The notes under the pieces were generated by a model that saw nothing but the letters and a program-made list of their open reading frames with translations, did not search any database and had not been told where the DNA came from. This document shows positions 33,600-42,725 of a stretch of DNA of 64,000 nt, piece after piece. The DNA is from Streptomyces paradoxus. Its GTDB lineage: Bacteria; Actinomycetota; Actinomycetes; Streptomycetales; Streptomycetaceae. The position numbers and the translations under genes were made by a program. Location: assembly GCF_014202475.1 (NCBI RefSeq), contig NZ_JACHGV010000016.1, positions 1 to 64,000 on the forward strand, read 5' to 3'. Position 1 is the stretch's first letter. The number at the start of each line of letters is the position of its first letter.

Positions 33600-34480
33600 T
33601 ATTTAACCTCGTAATTATCCTGATCTGATCGACTCTCCTGGGAAGCGTCCTGGTAGTCAGGCGCTTGTATGAGTGGGAGGAAAGGGGGCATCGCAGACAC
33701 ACAACTCCAGGACGTGCGGCTGCCGGTCGGCACCTGGCGATCGGTCGGAAATCTCGCACACGGCGGTCCTCCAGCGCGGCCGACTTCGCAGCCGCATGCT
33801 CTGCCTGGGACGCGCTCGTGAACCGGCTGGCCGATGCCTGGTGCTGACTGGAGGGCGCACGTGCTGCTGACCCGCGAGCCCAGCCGGTCCGACGCGTTCC
33901 ACCAGGTCTTCCGCGATGGGACGGACCTAGCGAAGAACCCACAGAGTCTCACGAGGTTCGAGGCCGCGAACGAGAGCAATTATCAAGACCTGTCGACGGG
34001 AGCCGCACCGATCAGCGGTGACAGACATTCATGTCACTTGCTGCCGCACAGGATCGTGACCACGTGTCGGCCGGCGAAGCGGTGGGGTGACGGTGTCGGT
34101 GAGGGTCACCGGCTGGCCGACCACCGACGGATCCGGCACCGAGACCACGGCCGGTCGCGCTGCTGCTGGCGGAGCTTGCCGATCAGCTTCTGTGAACCGT
34201 CACAACCGATCCAACGGTTCCGCACTGCTCGCGGCGCCCGGGGCTGTCGCCGGTGGGCCGCGACTACGGCTCTGCAAGTTCCGCGTCCCCCGTTTGTGCG
34301 GGGTATTGCCCCAGGGCTGGCACGTGGCCCCCATCAGCCTGCCCGCCCCGTTACCCGAGGAATGGCCCGCACACCGGGGCACTGATCAGCTCGAACCCCG
34401 CTCCGGCAGGGCCGGTGACAGGTGGGCCCCGGCGTCTTGCCATCCGGTGGGTGATCGCAGCCGAGGCGGGTGACCTCGTA
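33600..34480. other. gap with no convincing gene
   Basis: About 880 bases. It starts with an A/T-rich stretch (33585-33630: TTATCCTATTATTTAACCTC) unlike its surroundings. Plus-strand scraps such as SSAADFAAACSAWDALVNRL at 33770-33840 look protein-like, but no frame is complete. I see no RNA gene. Confidence 0.4.
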
Positions 34481-34583
34481 GTTGTCGCCTGCTGATCACC
34501 AGTCCGTCGCTTCGGCAGCAGCAATGTGGGCGAACTGCGATCACACCCCATCAGAAGGAGTCGATAAGCAGCAAAGCCTCCGT

Positions 34584-37496
34584 ATGGCATATTCCGTTCC
34601 TAGACTCACGCAACACTCCATCGATGGAGGCCACTTGGAGGTCTGCGTGCTGCACTCACCCCCCGGCGACGAGCAACAGCTCGTCCTGCCCGTCGGCTTC
34701 GACGAGATCGTCCGGGTGATCGACCGGTACGTCGCCGACCGGCGGGCTGGTCTGCCACCCCTGTCACGATCCCGCGGACGCCGACTGCCGGCCCTGCTGC
34801 TGGCCCGCGAGCCGGATGGCGACCCGGCCGCAGGCACTGCGGAGCCGGATCCGGGGCTCACCGCACTCGTGCTGGCATACGGGCAGCGCCTTGTGTCCTC
34901 TGCCGGGAACTTGACGACGCGACATCTGGCCAGCCTCGCGCCACACGCCGTCATCGACGACGTGCGGCTCATCCGGGGCGGCGCGCGGGAGGACGTCGTG
35001 GGCGGGCCGCACGTGCTGCTGCTGGAGGATGTGGCACGGCAACTGCGCACCTCCATGCCGGAGGGGGCCGGGGCCCTGCGGCTACCCGAGTTCGACACGT
35101 GCCTGGCGGTGCTGCGCGCTGACCTCCCGCCCGGGGACGCGGAGGAGGAGCGGCGGGCCCTGCGGGTCATGCTCTGCGACAGGTACACCCAGCGGTTCCA
35201 GCCGGCCGCCGAGACCGCGCAGCTCGGCGAGGCCATGGGCGGAAAGTGGGGCGCGGTCCTGCAACTGCTGACCGTCCTCCCCGGCTGGCTGCGGCGTCTG
35301 TGGTACGGCATACGCCTCGACCGACGCCACCCGTGGGCGGGCCGCATGCTGGGCCAGACCGGCCGGAGCTTCCTCAATGCGGCGGCAGGACTGCGCGCGG
35401 CGCACCAGCACACCCTGGCCCAGAACGCGGCGGAGAGCCGGCATCCGGAGGCGGCTTCCCTGGCGGCCCGCGACGAGGCGGTGGTCCGCCAGGTCCTCCT
35501 CACCGCGCTGATCCGAGACCTGGCCAGGGCGGCACGGCCACGGCTGTGGAGTCGGCTCCGTCCGCGGCGTAGATGGGCCTTCGTCCTACTCCTGCCGACC
35601 GTGGGCGGCGAGGGGTCCGCCTGCCGCAAGTTCCTGGACACGTACGCCGCCGTCGCCCGCGACAACGGCTCCAGTCCGCTGCTGGTGCTGGGCGCCGCCA
35701 CGGACGAACTACCCTCGTACGCCGCTGGTCTGCCGCGCCAGTCCGTGCAGGGCGGCGCCGACGCCCACCGAGCCGGCCGGGCGGCGGCCGCACTGTTCTC
35801 GGCGGCGGTCGCCGGCCGAGCCGCCGATGCCGTGCACGTGCTGCCCCTGCCACGCACGCCCGACGACGGCACCGCGGCGGAACGGCTGGCCTCGCACCGC
35901 GCCGTCCACTTCCGTCGCCCCCGCCGCCTCGACTGGGCGCGTCCGGTGGCTGCCGCCACCGCTGCGGCGGTGCTGTGCGCCGGCGGCGTCGCCTTGTCCA
36001 GGGAGCTGGTGGGACTCTTCTTCGACGAGCACCGCACGCCTGTCGGGCACCCCACCTCCTCCTGTCGGCAGGTGCCGACAGGAGAGGTTGTCGGCCTCAC
36101 CGACGGCATCGACGGCTGCGACCTGGCCCATGGCCTGTACGCGCCGGACCTCAGAAAGCTGGTGCGGACCCTCGGCCGCCAGAACGCTCAGGTGAACACG
36201 GACCGGCCCTATCGAACGCTCGTCTTCTTCGCGCCGCTGAGCGTCGGCTCGGAATCAAAGCGCACCGTGCCCACGGGCTTTCAGATGCTACGCGGCGCGC
36301 TGCTCGCCCAGAAGCAGGTCAACGACCGCCATCTGAAGTCGCAGGTACCCGTGCGGCTGCTCGTCGCCAACGCCGGCGAGTACTTCCGCTACGGCTCACG
36401 CGGCGGCCTCAACACCACCAACGGCAGTGACGTGGACGTCACGCAGATGATCATCGACCGGGCGGACAAGGACCACATCGCGGCGGTCATCGGCCTCGCC
36501 CAGAGCCGTCCGGAGTCCCAGCAGGCCGCGATCGAACTGGGGACCCGGGGCATCACCGTCCTTGGAACCGGCGTCTCCGGCCAGCGCATGGTCGAGGGCA
36601 ACTCACCCGTGTCGTACTTCCAGCTCTCACCGCCCAACGCGCGCATCGCCAAGGTCATGGCCGCCTTCGCTCGCCACTCGCCGCGGCTGCGGACCCTGGC
36701 GGAGCCGGCCTCCGGCCACTCCGGTCCGGCCGCCGTCGTCGTCTTCGACCCTCGGGACGAGTATTTCAGCGCCGACCTCGCCCACCGTTTCGACGCCGCC
36801 TACCGCTCGACCGGGCCCGTGCACCTCGTGCCGTACGGCGAGATGGAAGACGGGCGCCCGACGAGCGATGTAGCCGACACCGTCTGCACGTTGGTCCACC
36901 GCACCAACGGCTTCGTCCTCTATGCGGGCCGCTCTGGCGTCATGGAAGACCTGTTCCACTCCATGCAGGGTGACCGGGAATGCCGCGCCCGCCAGGGCCG
37001 CGTGGCGGTGCTGGCTGAAAGCCCTGCCCCGGGCCTGACCATGCATCCACGGCTGATGCCGCAGAGGTACGGCGGTCTGACCCTCTTCTACAGCCAGTTC
37101 AGCCGGCCGGCCCCCGGCGGGCCGTTCGCCAGATCCTTCCGGGAGGCGTTCCACCTGTCCGCGGAGAACGACGCCGCGGTGGGCTACGACGCCGCCAACA
37201 TCCTCTCCGAGGCCATGAACGCGATCTTCACCACAGACCGCTTCTTCTCACCCAGTGCGCTCGTCACCTTCCTGCAGGATCCCGGCGTCCGCGAGTACGT
37301 CGGGGAATCCGGGGTCATCACACTGGACAGCGGTCACAACTACCCCCCGAACAAGGAGATCCACATTCGCGAGATAACCCCCGAGGGCACGCAGGTCACA
37401 GACCTCACCTGCGGAGTGCTCGCCGATGGCGCGCGATCCGTCACCACCTGGGGGCCCGGCGGCCGCTTCGCCTGCCCGCTGGACGCAGTCCCCTGA
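34584..37496 (+). CDS. membrane protein: cytoplasmic N-domain, TM, extracellular PBP domain
   Basis: The frame is open from 34482; ATG 34584 or GTG 34647 (GGAGG 6 bases upstream) are the likely starts, giving 970 or 949 aa. The first ~450 residues are cytoplasmic: VGFDEIVRVIDRYVADRRAG, a helical basic region, and WAFVLLLPTVGGEGSACRKF LDTYAAVARDNG, which resembles a P-loop-NTPase-like strand without a clear Walker A. One TM helix follows (DWARPVAAATAAAVLCAGGV). The last ~480 residues are a type I periplasmic-binding-protein (Leu/Ile/Val-receptor) fold: FQMLRGALLAQKQVNDRHL, AVIGLAQSRPESQQAAIELG, GYDAANILSEAMNAIF. It looks like an outside-in sensor, and no transporter genes are adjacent. Intact. 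Confidence 0.9.
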   Translation: MAYSVPRLTQHSIDGGHLEVCVLHSPPGDEQQLVLPVGFDEIVRVIDRYVADRRAGLPPLSRSRGRRLPALLLAREPDGDPAAGTAEPDPGLTALVLAYGQRLVSSAGNLTTRHLASLAPHAVIDDVRLIRGGAREDVVGGPHVLLLEDVARQLRTSMPEGAGALRLPEFDTCLAVLRADLPPGDAEEERRALRVMLCDRYTQRFQPAAETAQLGEAMGGKWGAVLQLLTVLPGWLRRLWYGIRLDRRHPWAGRMLGQTGRSFLNAAAGLRAAHQHTLAQNAAESRHPEAASLAARDEAVVRQVLLTALIRDLARAARPRLWSRLRPRRRWAFVLLLPTVGGEGSACRKFLDTYAAVARDNGSSPLLVLGAATDELPSYAAGLPRQSVQGGADAHRAGRAAAALFSAAVAGRAADAVHVLPLPRTPDDGTAAERLASHRAVHFRRPRRLDWARPVAAATAAAVLCAGGVALSRELVGLFFDEHRTPVGHPTSSCRQVPTGEVVGLTDGIDGCDLAHGLYAPDLRKLVRTLGRQNAQVNTDRPYRTLVFFAPLSVGSESKRTVPTGFQMLRGALLAQKQVNDRHLKSQVPVRLLVANAGEYFRYGSRGGLNTTNGSDVDVTQMIIDRADKDHIAAVIGLAQSRPESQQAAIELGTRGITVLGTGVSGQRMVEGNSPVSYFQLSPPNARIAKVMAAFARHSPRLRTLAEPASGHSGPAAVVVFDPRDEYFSADLAHRFDAAYRSTGPVHLVPYGEMEDGRPTSDVADTVCTLVHRTNGFVLYAGRSGVMEDLFHSMQGDRECRARQGRVAVLAESPAPGLTMHPRLMPQRYGGLTLFYSQFSRPAPGGPFARSFREAFHLSAENDAAVGYDAANILSEAMNAIFTTDRFFSPSALVTFLQDPGVREYVGESGVITLDSGHNYPPNKEIHIREITPEGTQVTDLTCGVLADGARSVTTWGPGGRFACPLDAVP

Positions 37497-37599
37497 TGAC
37501 GGCTCAGGCCGGAGCAAGACGAAGCTCCTGGTAGGCCCTCGTACCGCGCGGCAAGGGGAAAGGCAGGTACGGACACGGTATAGAGCCGGGCCAGGGTGG

Positions 37600-37862
37600 A
37601 GGACGACCGGTGGATCGCCTTCAAGTCGCACTTCACGATCGAGAGCTTTTACTGCCGTCCGGGCATCGAAGGCCGCTCACGAGAAGGGCGGCGTCGAGGG
37701 TCAGATCGGCTACTTCCGCCGCGACCACTTCGTTCCCGTCCCTGAGGTCGCCTCACTAGCCGAGCTGAACCAGATGGTCGAACAATGGGACCGGCAGGGC
37801 GACGCACGCCGGATCGGTGCCCGGCCCGAGACCATCGCCGAGTACTTCGCACTCGAACAGAC
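37600..37862 (+). pseudogene. istA: IS21 IstA internal fragment
   Basis: Blocks RWIAFKSHFTIESFYCRPGI, then one frame over AHEKGGVEGQIGYFRRDHFV, PVPEVASLAELNQMVEQWDR and ARRIGARPETIAEYFALEQ match the part of IstA just after the catalytic Glu (EKGGVEG). Both ends are missing and one frameshift is present. Confidence 0.78.
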
Positions 37863-37864
37863 CG

Positions 37865-38074
37865 CAGCCGTTCGACGAACGTGTCGCGGCAGCGGTGCAG
37901 GGCCTGAAGCTGTATGGGAACAACGGCTACACCAATGAATGGGACCGGACTAACGCCGGACGAGTCCTCAGCGACCTGCGAGACGAGGGGCTCCTGGACA
38001 AGGAGTTGGTGCTCGGGGCCGTGGCCGCCACCGGTGCCGTCTCTCATGAGGGGCTAAAACGCTTGGGCCGGTGA
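37865..38074 (+). pseudogene. C-terminal fragment of a hypothetical protein
   Basis: FDERVAAAVQGLKLYGNNGY, TNEWDRTNAGRVLSDLRDEG and LLDKELVLGAVAATGAVSHE GLKRLGR-stop read as a natural C-terminus of ~65 residues directly joined to the IstA scrap. I do not recognise the family with certainty. The start is lost. Confidence 0.45.
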
Positions 38075-38199
38075 TCGATGGCCTGGGCTAGGCGACCCAC
38101 TGTGCCCGCTGCGCGGGCGTCGGAAGCCACCTCCGGAGTGCTGGCTTCGGGTCCCTCGAAAACGAGCGGCCGACCACGATTTTCCGGGATTCAAGGCGC

Positions 38200-38529
38200 G
38201 TGATTGGCAGCTTCGAGTCGGGCAATCAGGAGCGTGACGACCACGTCAGGTCCTGTGACTACCTGGACGTGGCTCGGCATCCCGAGATCGGCTTCCGGAG
38301 CCAGCGTGTGGAACGATCCGACGCTGATGCCACTTTGTACGGCGAGTTGACTGTCTGCGGGGTGTCTCGGCCGATCGCCGTCACACTCGGCACGGTTACC
38401 CACGAGGGCAAGCGGATGACGGCGAGCGGCACTACCACGATCGACCGGTACGCCTTCGGCATCACCAAGGCCAAGGGCATGACGGGTCGGCATCTCAAGA
38501 TCACTTTGGAAGTCGTCGCGCACTGCTGA
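38200..38529 (+). pseudogene. YceI-family protein, 5'-truncated
   Basis: The 109 residues SFESGNQERDDHVRSCDYLD, VARHPEIGFRSQRVERSDAD, ATLYGELTVCGVSRPIAVTL and DRYAFGITKAKGMTGRHLKI TLEVVAHC cover the C-terminal two thirds of the YceI lipocalin-like fold (isoprenoid binding). The first ~60 residues (HSxxxFxVxH) are missing. A GTG at 38200 could start a short protein, but the barrel would be incomplete. Confidence 0.75.
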
Positions 38530-38546
38530 ACCGATCGTGGTGCTAG

Positions 38547-39460
38547 GGTCCGTCTTCAAACGGATCTTGCCCAGAGCAGGAACGATGCGAGGGTGACCGC
38601 TGCTTCATAGGAAGTGGCGGTCTTCTCGGAGCTGGTAGCGATGCCTCGGAAGCCCTCGATCCGATTGAAGCAGCGCTCGATCGTGTTGCGCCGTCGGTAG
38701 GTCTCCCGGTCAAACCCTGGCGGTCGGCCGCCGTGGCCACCGCGCCTCAGCCGGTGCCGCCGCTGGTCAGTCTTCTCGGGGATGGTGTGCGCAATGCCGC
38801 GTTGTCGCAGGTAGGCACGGAAGCCTCGGGAGCTGTAAGCCTTGTCTGCGATGACCCGGTCGGGCCTGCAGCGCGGCCGGCCCGTGCCGGTGCGCGGAAC
38901 CCGGATCCCTTCCAGCAGAGGACGTGCACAGACACTGTCGTGGCGTTGGCCGGGCGTCACCAGGATCGCGAGCGGGCGGCCCTTGCCGTCGCAGGCAAGG
39001 TGGATCTTGGTGGTTAGTCCGCCTCGGGATCGGCCGAGAGAGTGATCGTCCGGTTCGTCTAGCCGGTGCCGCCCCCTTTTCGCCCCGTGGCGGCGGCGTG
39101 CTGGTGAGCGCGGACGACGGTGGAGTCGATCTGGACCAGCCAGTCCATGTCGCCGGCCGCGTCGGCGTGAGCCTGGATCTGCTGCAGGGCTTGGGTGAAC
39201 ACCCCGTCCAGGGCATAGCGGCGGAAGCGGGTGTACACGGTCTTCCACGGCCCGTAGCGTTCCGGCAGGTCACGCCAGGAGATCCCGGTGCGGATCTTGT
39301 AGACCATCCCGTTGATGACCTGCCGGTCCTCCACGCGAGGCCGCCTTGTCGCGGCCCGGGGTATCAGCGGAGCGAGTAACTCCCACTCCTGGTCGGTGAG
39401 TTCATGACGACGTACCACAACACCATGATCTACCACCCGGATAATCTTTGAAGACGGACC
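38547..39460 (-). mobile_element. complete IS5-family element, 914 bp, CTAG duplication
   Basis: Inverted ends GGTCCGTCTTCAAA at 38547-38560 and its complement at 39447-39460 are exact over 14 bp. CTAG flanks both sides (38543-38546 and 39461-39464). It sits directly against the left end of an IS701-type element, sharing that CTAG. Confidence 0.9.
38556..39436 (-). CDS. IS5-family transposase, two-frame (-1 frameshift)
   Basis: Frame one runs from 39436: RRHELTDQEWELLAPLIPRA, INGMVYKIRTGISWRDLPER, YGPWKTVYTRFRRYALDGVF, WLVQIDSTVVRAHQHAA. At A4G5 (complement of 39072-39080) it must change frame to continue LGRSRGGLTTKIHLACDGKG, RPLAILVTPGQRHDS, RVIADKAYSSRGFRAYLRQR and RNTIERCFNRIEGFRGIATS, ending at 38556. 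The slippery run and position are standard for this branch, so the element may be active. Confidence 0.87.
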
Positions 39461-39571
39461 CTAGTACTCCAGCCGTAGATCGTGATCTCGATGGTGAGGG
39501 GCGCCGAGGCCAGCGTGGATCATCTCGCCCGAGATCGCCCACGCCGTCACGGGCGTCGGCTCCTTCTTCGT

Positions 39572-39976
39572 CTACCCGAGTTCACCGAGACGGAGGGCGT
39601 CCCGTATCTCGCTGAGCTTCGCGGTCGTTGCCGGGGTACGCTCGTGCGCTTGTTCAGCGAGTCGGAGGGCGTCGTCAATCTCGCTGAGCTTCAGGGAGGA
39701 CAGGACGGCCTCCCGCTCTATCAGGTCGTCCCGGGACACAGTGGTCAGCCACGTGCACGGGGTGAAGCCTGGACGCGGGAACGCGAGCCGCAGCACGCCT
39801 TCGAACGGCAGTCCTTCACCGGCGCCCACCATCACTTCGATGCCCAGACCGCTGATGTCGACGCCCGCCGAAGCAACGACCTGCATCACCCGGATCCCGG
39901 ACGTGTCCTCTCCCGACAGCAGTACGACCAACCTCCGCTCGTCGAACTGAACCCACCAGACTTCGCCACGTTGCAC
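39572..39976 (-). CDS. MazF/PemK-like toxin-family protein
   Basis: GTG 39974-39976 has GGAGG 8 bases upstream. The 134-aa protein begins VQRGEVWWVQFDERRLVVLL, the PemK/MazF start (RGEVWWV, then usually PGR-x-VVVLS). It continues QVVASAGVDISGLGIEVMVG, LPFEGVLRLAFPRPGFTPCT and WLTTVSRDDLIEREAVLSSL (T in the usual T/S-x-D region). Some MazF relatives are mRNA interferases; the PGRPVLV loop is altered (FDERRLVVLLSG), so activity is uncertain. No antitoxin gene is seen. The C-terminus carries a 14-residue duplication (KLSEIDDALRL ... KLSEIRDALRL). Confidence 0.78.
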   Translation of the reverse strand: MQRGEVWWVQFDERRLVVLLSGEDTSGIRVMQVVASAGVDISGLGIEVMVGAGEGLPFEGVLRLAFPRPGFTPCTWLTTVSRDDLIEREAVLSSLKLSEIDDALRLAEQAHERTPATTAKLSEIRDALRLGELG

Positions 39977-40064
39977 AAGTCCTCCAAATACAGGACGGCA
40001 GGCAGACGCTGCGCGACCCTGACGCGCTGTGGAGACGGACGCGGCCACCGTTGATCATCGGTGT

Positions 40065-40530
40065 GTGAAGACAAACGATCATGCGGTGGCCGCAGGTCAC
40101 AGCGTAGACCCTGCCCGCTGGCAGGAAGCGTTCGAGGGCCTGATGAGCCGGATAGCGGGACGGTTCACGCGGGTGGAATCCCGGCGCCGGGCCCGGAAGT
40201 TGGTACTCGGCCTGCTGTCCGACCTGCCGCGCAAGAACTGCTGGACCATCGCCGAGTGGGCCGGGGACAAAACCCCGGACGGCATGCAGCACCTGCTCGG
40301 GCGGGCCACGTGGGACGCCGACCAGGTCCGCGACGACGTGCGCGCCTACGTGGTCGAGCATTTGCACGACGACGAGGCAGTCCTGGTTGTCGACGAGACC
40401 GGCGACGTGAAGAAGGGCACCGACACTGCCGGTGCTCAGCGGCAGTACACCGGCACCGCGGGCAGGATCGAGAACGCCCAGGTCGCCGTCTATCTGGTCT
40501 ACGCCGGCCGCCGCGGGCACGCCGCGGGCT
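40065..40530 (+). pseudogene. IS701-family transposase, N-terminal fragment
   Basis: KTNDHAVAAGHSVDPARWQE, then RRARKLVLGLLSDLPRKNCW, TIAEWAGDKTPDGMQHLLGR, VLVVDETGDVKKGTDTAGAQ (first catalytic Asp in VDETG) and QVAVYLVYAGRRGHA match the first ~155 residues of IS701 transposases. The rest is replaced by unrelated minus-strand coding sequence. Confidence 0.88.
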
Positions 40531-41010
40531 TGACCTGCTCGAGTTCGGGATTGGCGGCAGCTTCAGGCGTCTTCACGACGAGTACCTCGCGGTACGCCTC
40601 GGCGGTCGCGGTCAGCTGCAGATCCACCCCGTCCAACACGTCGGCGTAGGTTGCTGTTGCGTCCTTAAGGGTCGGCTCAGGCAGCGCATCAGTCCAACCA
40701 AGGGTGATCGACCGGCCGTCCTTGCCCATCCGCAGCATGTCAGAGCCGGAACCACCCCCGGAGAACGACAGATCGACCACAGCGCCCTTGGGGGCGATCC
40801 GGCCGTCAGGCCGACGCTCCAGAACGGGATCGACCTGCCCCCAACTGCCATCCTCCCGGTGGACGCGCTGCGGTGTTGAGGACTGGGTGAGCAGGAACGT
40901 TCCGTCCGGGTTGGCGTGCGTCGTGGAGTGTTCCGTACGGTCCGCCGTTACTTCCACGGGCTCGCCGGAGGACTTCGCCTGCGCCAGCGCGGTCGTCGGC
41001 GCCGGGTGTA
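40530..41010 (-). pseudogene. N-terminal fragment of a large Rhs/LamG-type exoprotein
   Basis: The minus frame encodes ALAQAKSSGEPVEVTADRTE, TFLLTQSSTPQRVHREDGSW, VVDLSFSGGGSGSDMLRMGK, DATATYADVLDGVDLQLTAT and EAYREVLVVKTPEAAANPEL. This matches the conserved N-terminal region of very large Streptomyces secreted proteins (LamG/Rhs-like, often polymorphic toxins). Signal peptide and the >1000-residue remainder are absent. Confidence 0.7.
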
Positions 41011-41156
41011 CGTGGAGGTCGCCGCGAACCTGGCCTGGCTGGTCAGCAAGGTCGCTGACGGTCGCCGATCGGCCCATGCATCGAGTCGTGCCGGAAGAGC
41101 TAGCGCGGAGCGTGGAAGGTCTCCGATGCGGACGGCTTGCGTCTCTTCGTGGTTGT

Positions 41157-41490
41157 TCATCTCCGGCCCCGGAGACGCGAGGCGGGGGCGCCGGTGCCTT
41201 CGGCGCGGCGGGCACCCTTGGGGACGGGCGCCTTCTGCCGCGGTTGCTGAACGGCCTTGCGCGCGCTGCTCCGGGAATCGTTGGTACCCAGGGACGGGCC
41301 GCCACCGGTGGTGCGGACGTGGCCGTACGGCGACCGCCCCGCTCTTGAGGTCTTCTCGGCCGGGAAGTGTGCTTGACGAAAATTGACCGTCGCCAGCGTG
41401 GACTGCACCTGCACCTGCACGGCCGCCACCATCGTGCCGCCGATGAGACTCTCGAAGTTCAGCGAGGACAGTTCGGTACCCGGATCGCGC
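41157..41490 (-). pseudogene. DUF2589-like N-terminal fragment
   Basis: Minus strand from about 41480: ELSSLNFESLIGGTMVAAVQ, VQVQSTLATVNF, then an abrupt switch to unrelated residues (RQAHFPAEKTSRAG). The opening matches DUF2589-type proteins (ELSSLDFxxxxGGPLxAxVxAQ). The following ~60 codons to 41157 are Arg/Pro-rich and probably not native. A plus-strand scrap at 41590-41685 (AGFANALEAITGFIEAYGAH) is another unassigned piece. Confidence 0.45.
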
Positions 41491-41780
41491 GACCCGGAGC
41501 GCTACGCCTGCCCGGCGTCCGCGGGTGCACGGGAGGCTACGGCCTTCCGGCAAGCGCAAATGGGGGGAACGATGACTGGCCAAGTGGCGATCCGCCGGTT
41601 TCGCCAACGCCCTGGAGGCGATCACCGGCTTCATCGAGGCGTACGGAGCGCACAAGGCGCTGCGCGGGTACGGGTGAAGCGCGCGGCATGCCGCTCTCGT
41701 GCGCCGCACCGCCTCGCCCGGGCGCCCGCGCGGCCATATGAGGCACAGCATGTCGCTGCGAACAGGCGGCTCGAGCCCTG

Positions 41781-42725
41781 TCAGTTCTGTCCGTACCCCA
41801 GGCTGTCCGGGGCAGGGGGGAAGGCCAGACCGGTCGGTGTGCTGAGGCCCGTGAAGCCGAGTGTCACCTGTCCTCCTCCTGTCTCGCGGACGCGCACCAC
41901 GCGGTTGTTGAACCCGTCGGCCACGTACAGGTGGCCGTTGCCGTCAAGGGCGAGTCCGAGCGGGGAGTTCAGTCCGGTGACGGGAACGGTGCTCTGCCGG
42001 CCGCTTGTGGTGGCGACCTTCACCACGCGGTTGTTGCCGCTGTCGGCGACGTACAGGTCGCCGCCGGTGCCGAGTGCCAGCCCGGTCGGCTGGGAGAGGC
42101 CCGTCGTGGGCACGGTCTGCTGGCCGCCGCTGTCCACCGCGACCCTGACGACCCGGTCGTTGACGAAGTCGGAGACGTACAGATGCCCGTCGGGTGCCCA
42201 GGCCAGCCCCCAGGGGTGCAGCAGTCCCTCCGTGGCCAGCACCGTCCGGCCCCCGCCGTCGGCGGCCACCCTCACGATCCGGTCGTTGAAGCTGTCGGCG
42301 ATGTACAGGTTCCCGGCCGGGTCGACCGCGAGCCCCAGCGGGCGCGACAGATCGCCCGCCGGTACGACCGACTGCTCCCCGCCGTCCGGAGGCAGGACGA
42401 CGACCCGGTTGTTGCCGGTGTCGGAGACGTAGAGCCGGCCGGCGGCGTCCCAGGCCATGCCGGTCGGACGCACCAGGCCGTCGAGGGGGACGGTGACCTG
42501 TTCACCGCTGTGCGCGGACAGGGTCAGCACCCGGTTGCCGCCGTAGTCGGAGACGTACGGTGCCGGGCCGACGGGCGTGCGGGCGTCACCGGCCCGGACG
42601 GCGTCCGTCGCCCCGGCGGGCAGCGCGCAGAGCAGGACCAGTCCCAGCGCGGCGGCCAGCCGCCGGGACCACCTCCGGGCCGGCCCGCGGCCGCTCGTCG
42701 CCGATCCGGCCGTCATCCGTTCCAT
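41781..42725 (-). CDS. secreted NHL-repeat beta-propeller protein
   Basis: The 314-aa product has a Sec signal peptide (RRLAAALGLVLLCALPAGAT), then six NHL blades of ~42 residues: GLVRPTGMAWDAAGRLYVSD, DLSRPLGLAVDPAGNLYIAD, GLLHPWGLAWAPDGHLYVSD, GLSQPTGLALGTGGDLYVAD, GLNSPLGLALDGNGHLYVAD and a partial GLSTPTGLAF. These form a closed six-bladed propeller, similar to the extracellular part of PknD-like sensors but free-standing here. Likely a ligand- or wall-binding exoprotein. Intact. Confidence 0.93.
   Translation of the reverse strand: MERMTAGSATSGRGPARRWSRRLAAALGLVLLCALPAGATDAVRAGDARTPVGPAPYVSDYGGNRVLTLSAHSGEQVTVPLDGLVRPTGMAWDAAGRLYVSDTGNNRVVVLPPDGGEQSVVPAGDLSRPLGLAVDPAGNLYIADSFNDRIVRVAADGGGRTVLATEGLLHPWGLAWAPDGHLYVSDFVNDRVVRVAVDSGGQQTVPTTGLSQPTGLALGTGGDLYVADSGNNRVVKVATTSGRQSTVPVTGLNSPLGLALDGNGHLYVADGFNNRVVRVRETGGGQVTLGFTGLSTPTGLAFPPAPDSLGYGQN

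Larger units (their letters stand above)
39465..40530 (+). mobile_element. IS701-type element with mazF-like cargo, right part lost
   Basis: The end TACTCCAGCCGTAGATCGTG at 39465, preceded by CTAG, matches the ends of the 50049-52478 element (TACTCCAGCTGTAG). The transposase 5' region (CGGCCACCGTTGATCATCG, 40040) matches the other copy, where it lies about 80 bases from the IR. Here a mazF-like gene (39572-39976) occupies the space between IR and transposase. Homology stops at about 40530, where a toxin-protein fragment begins. Confidence 0.7.
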
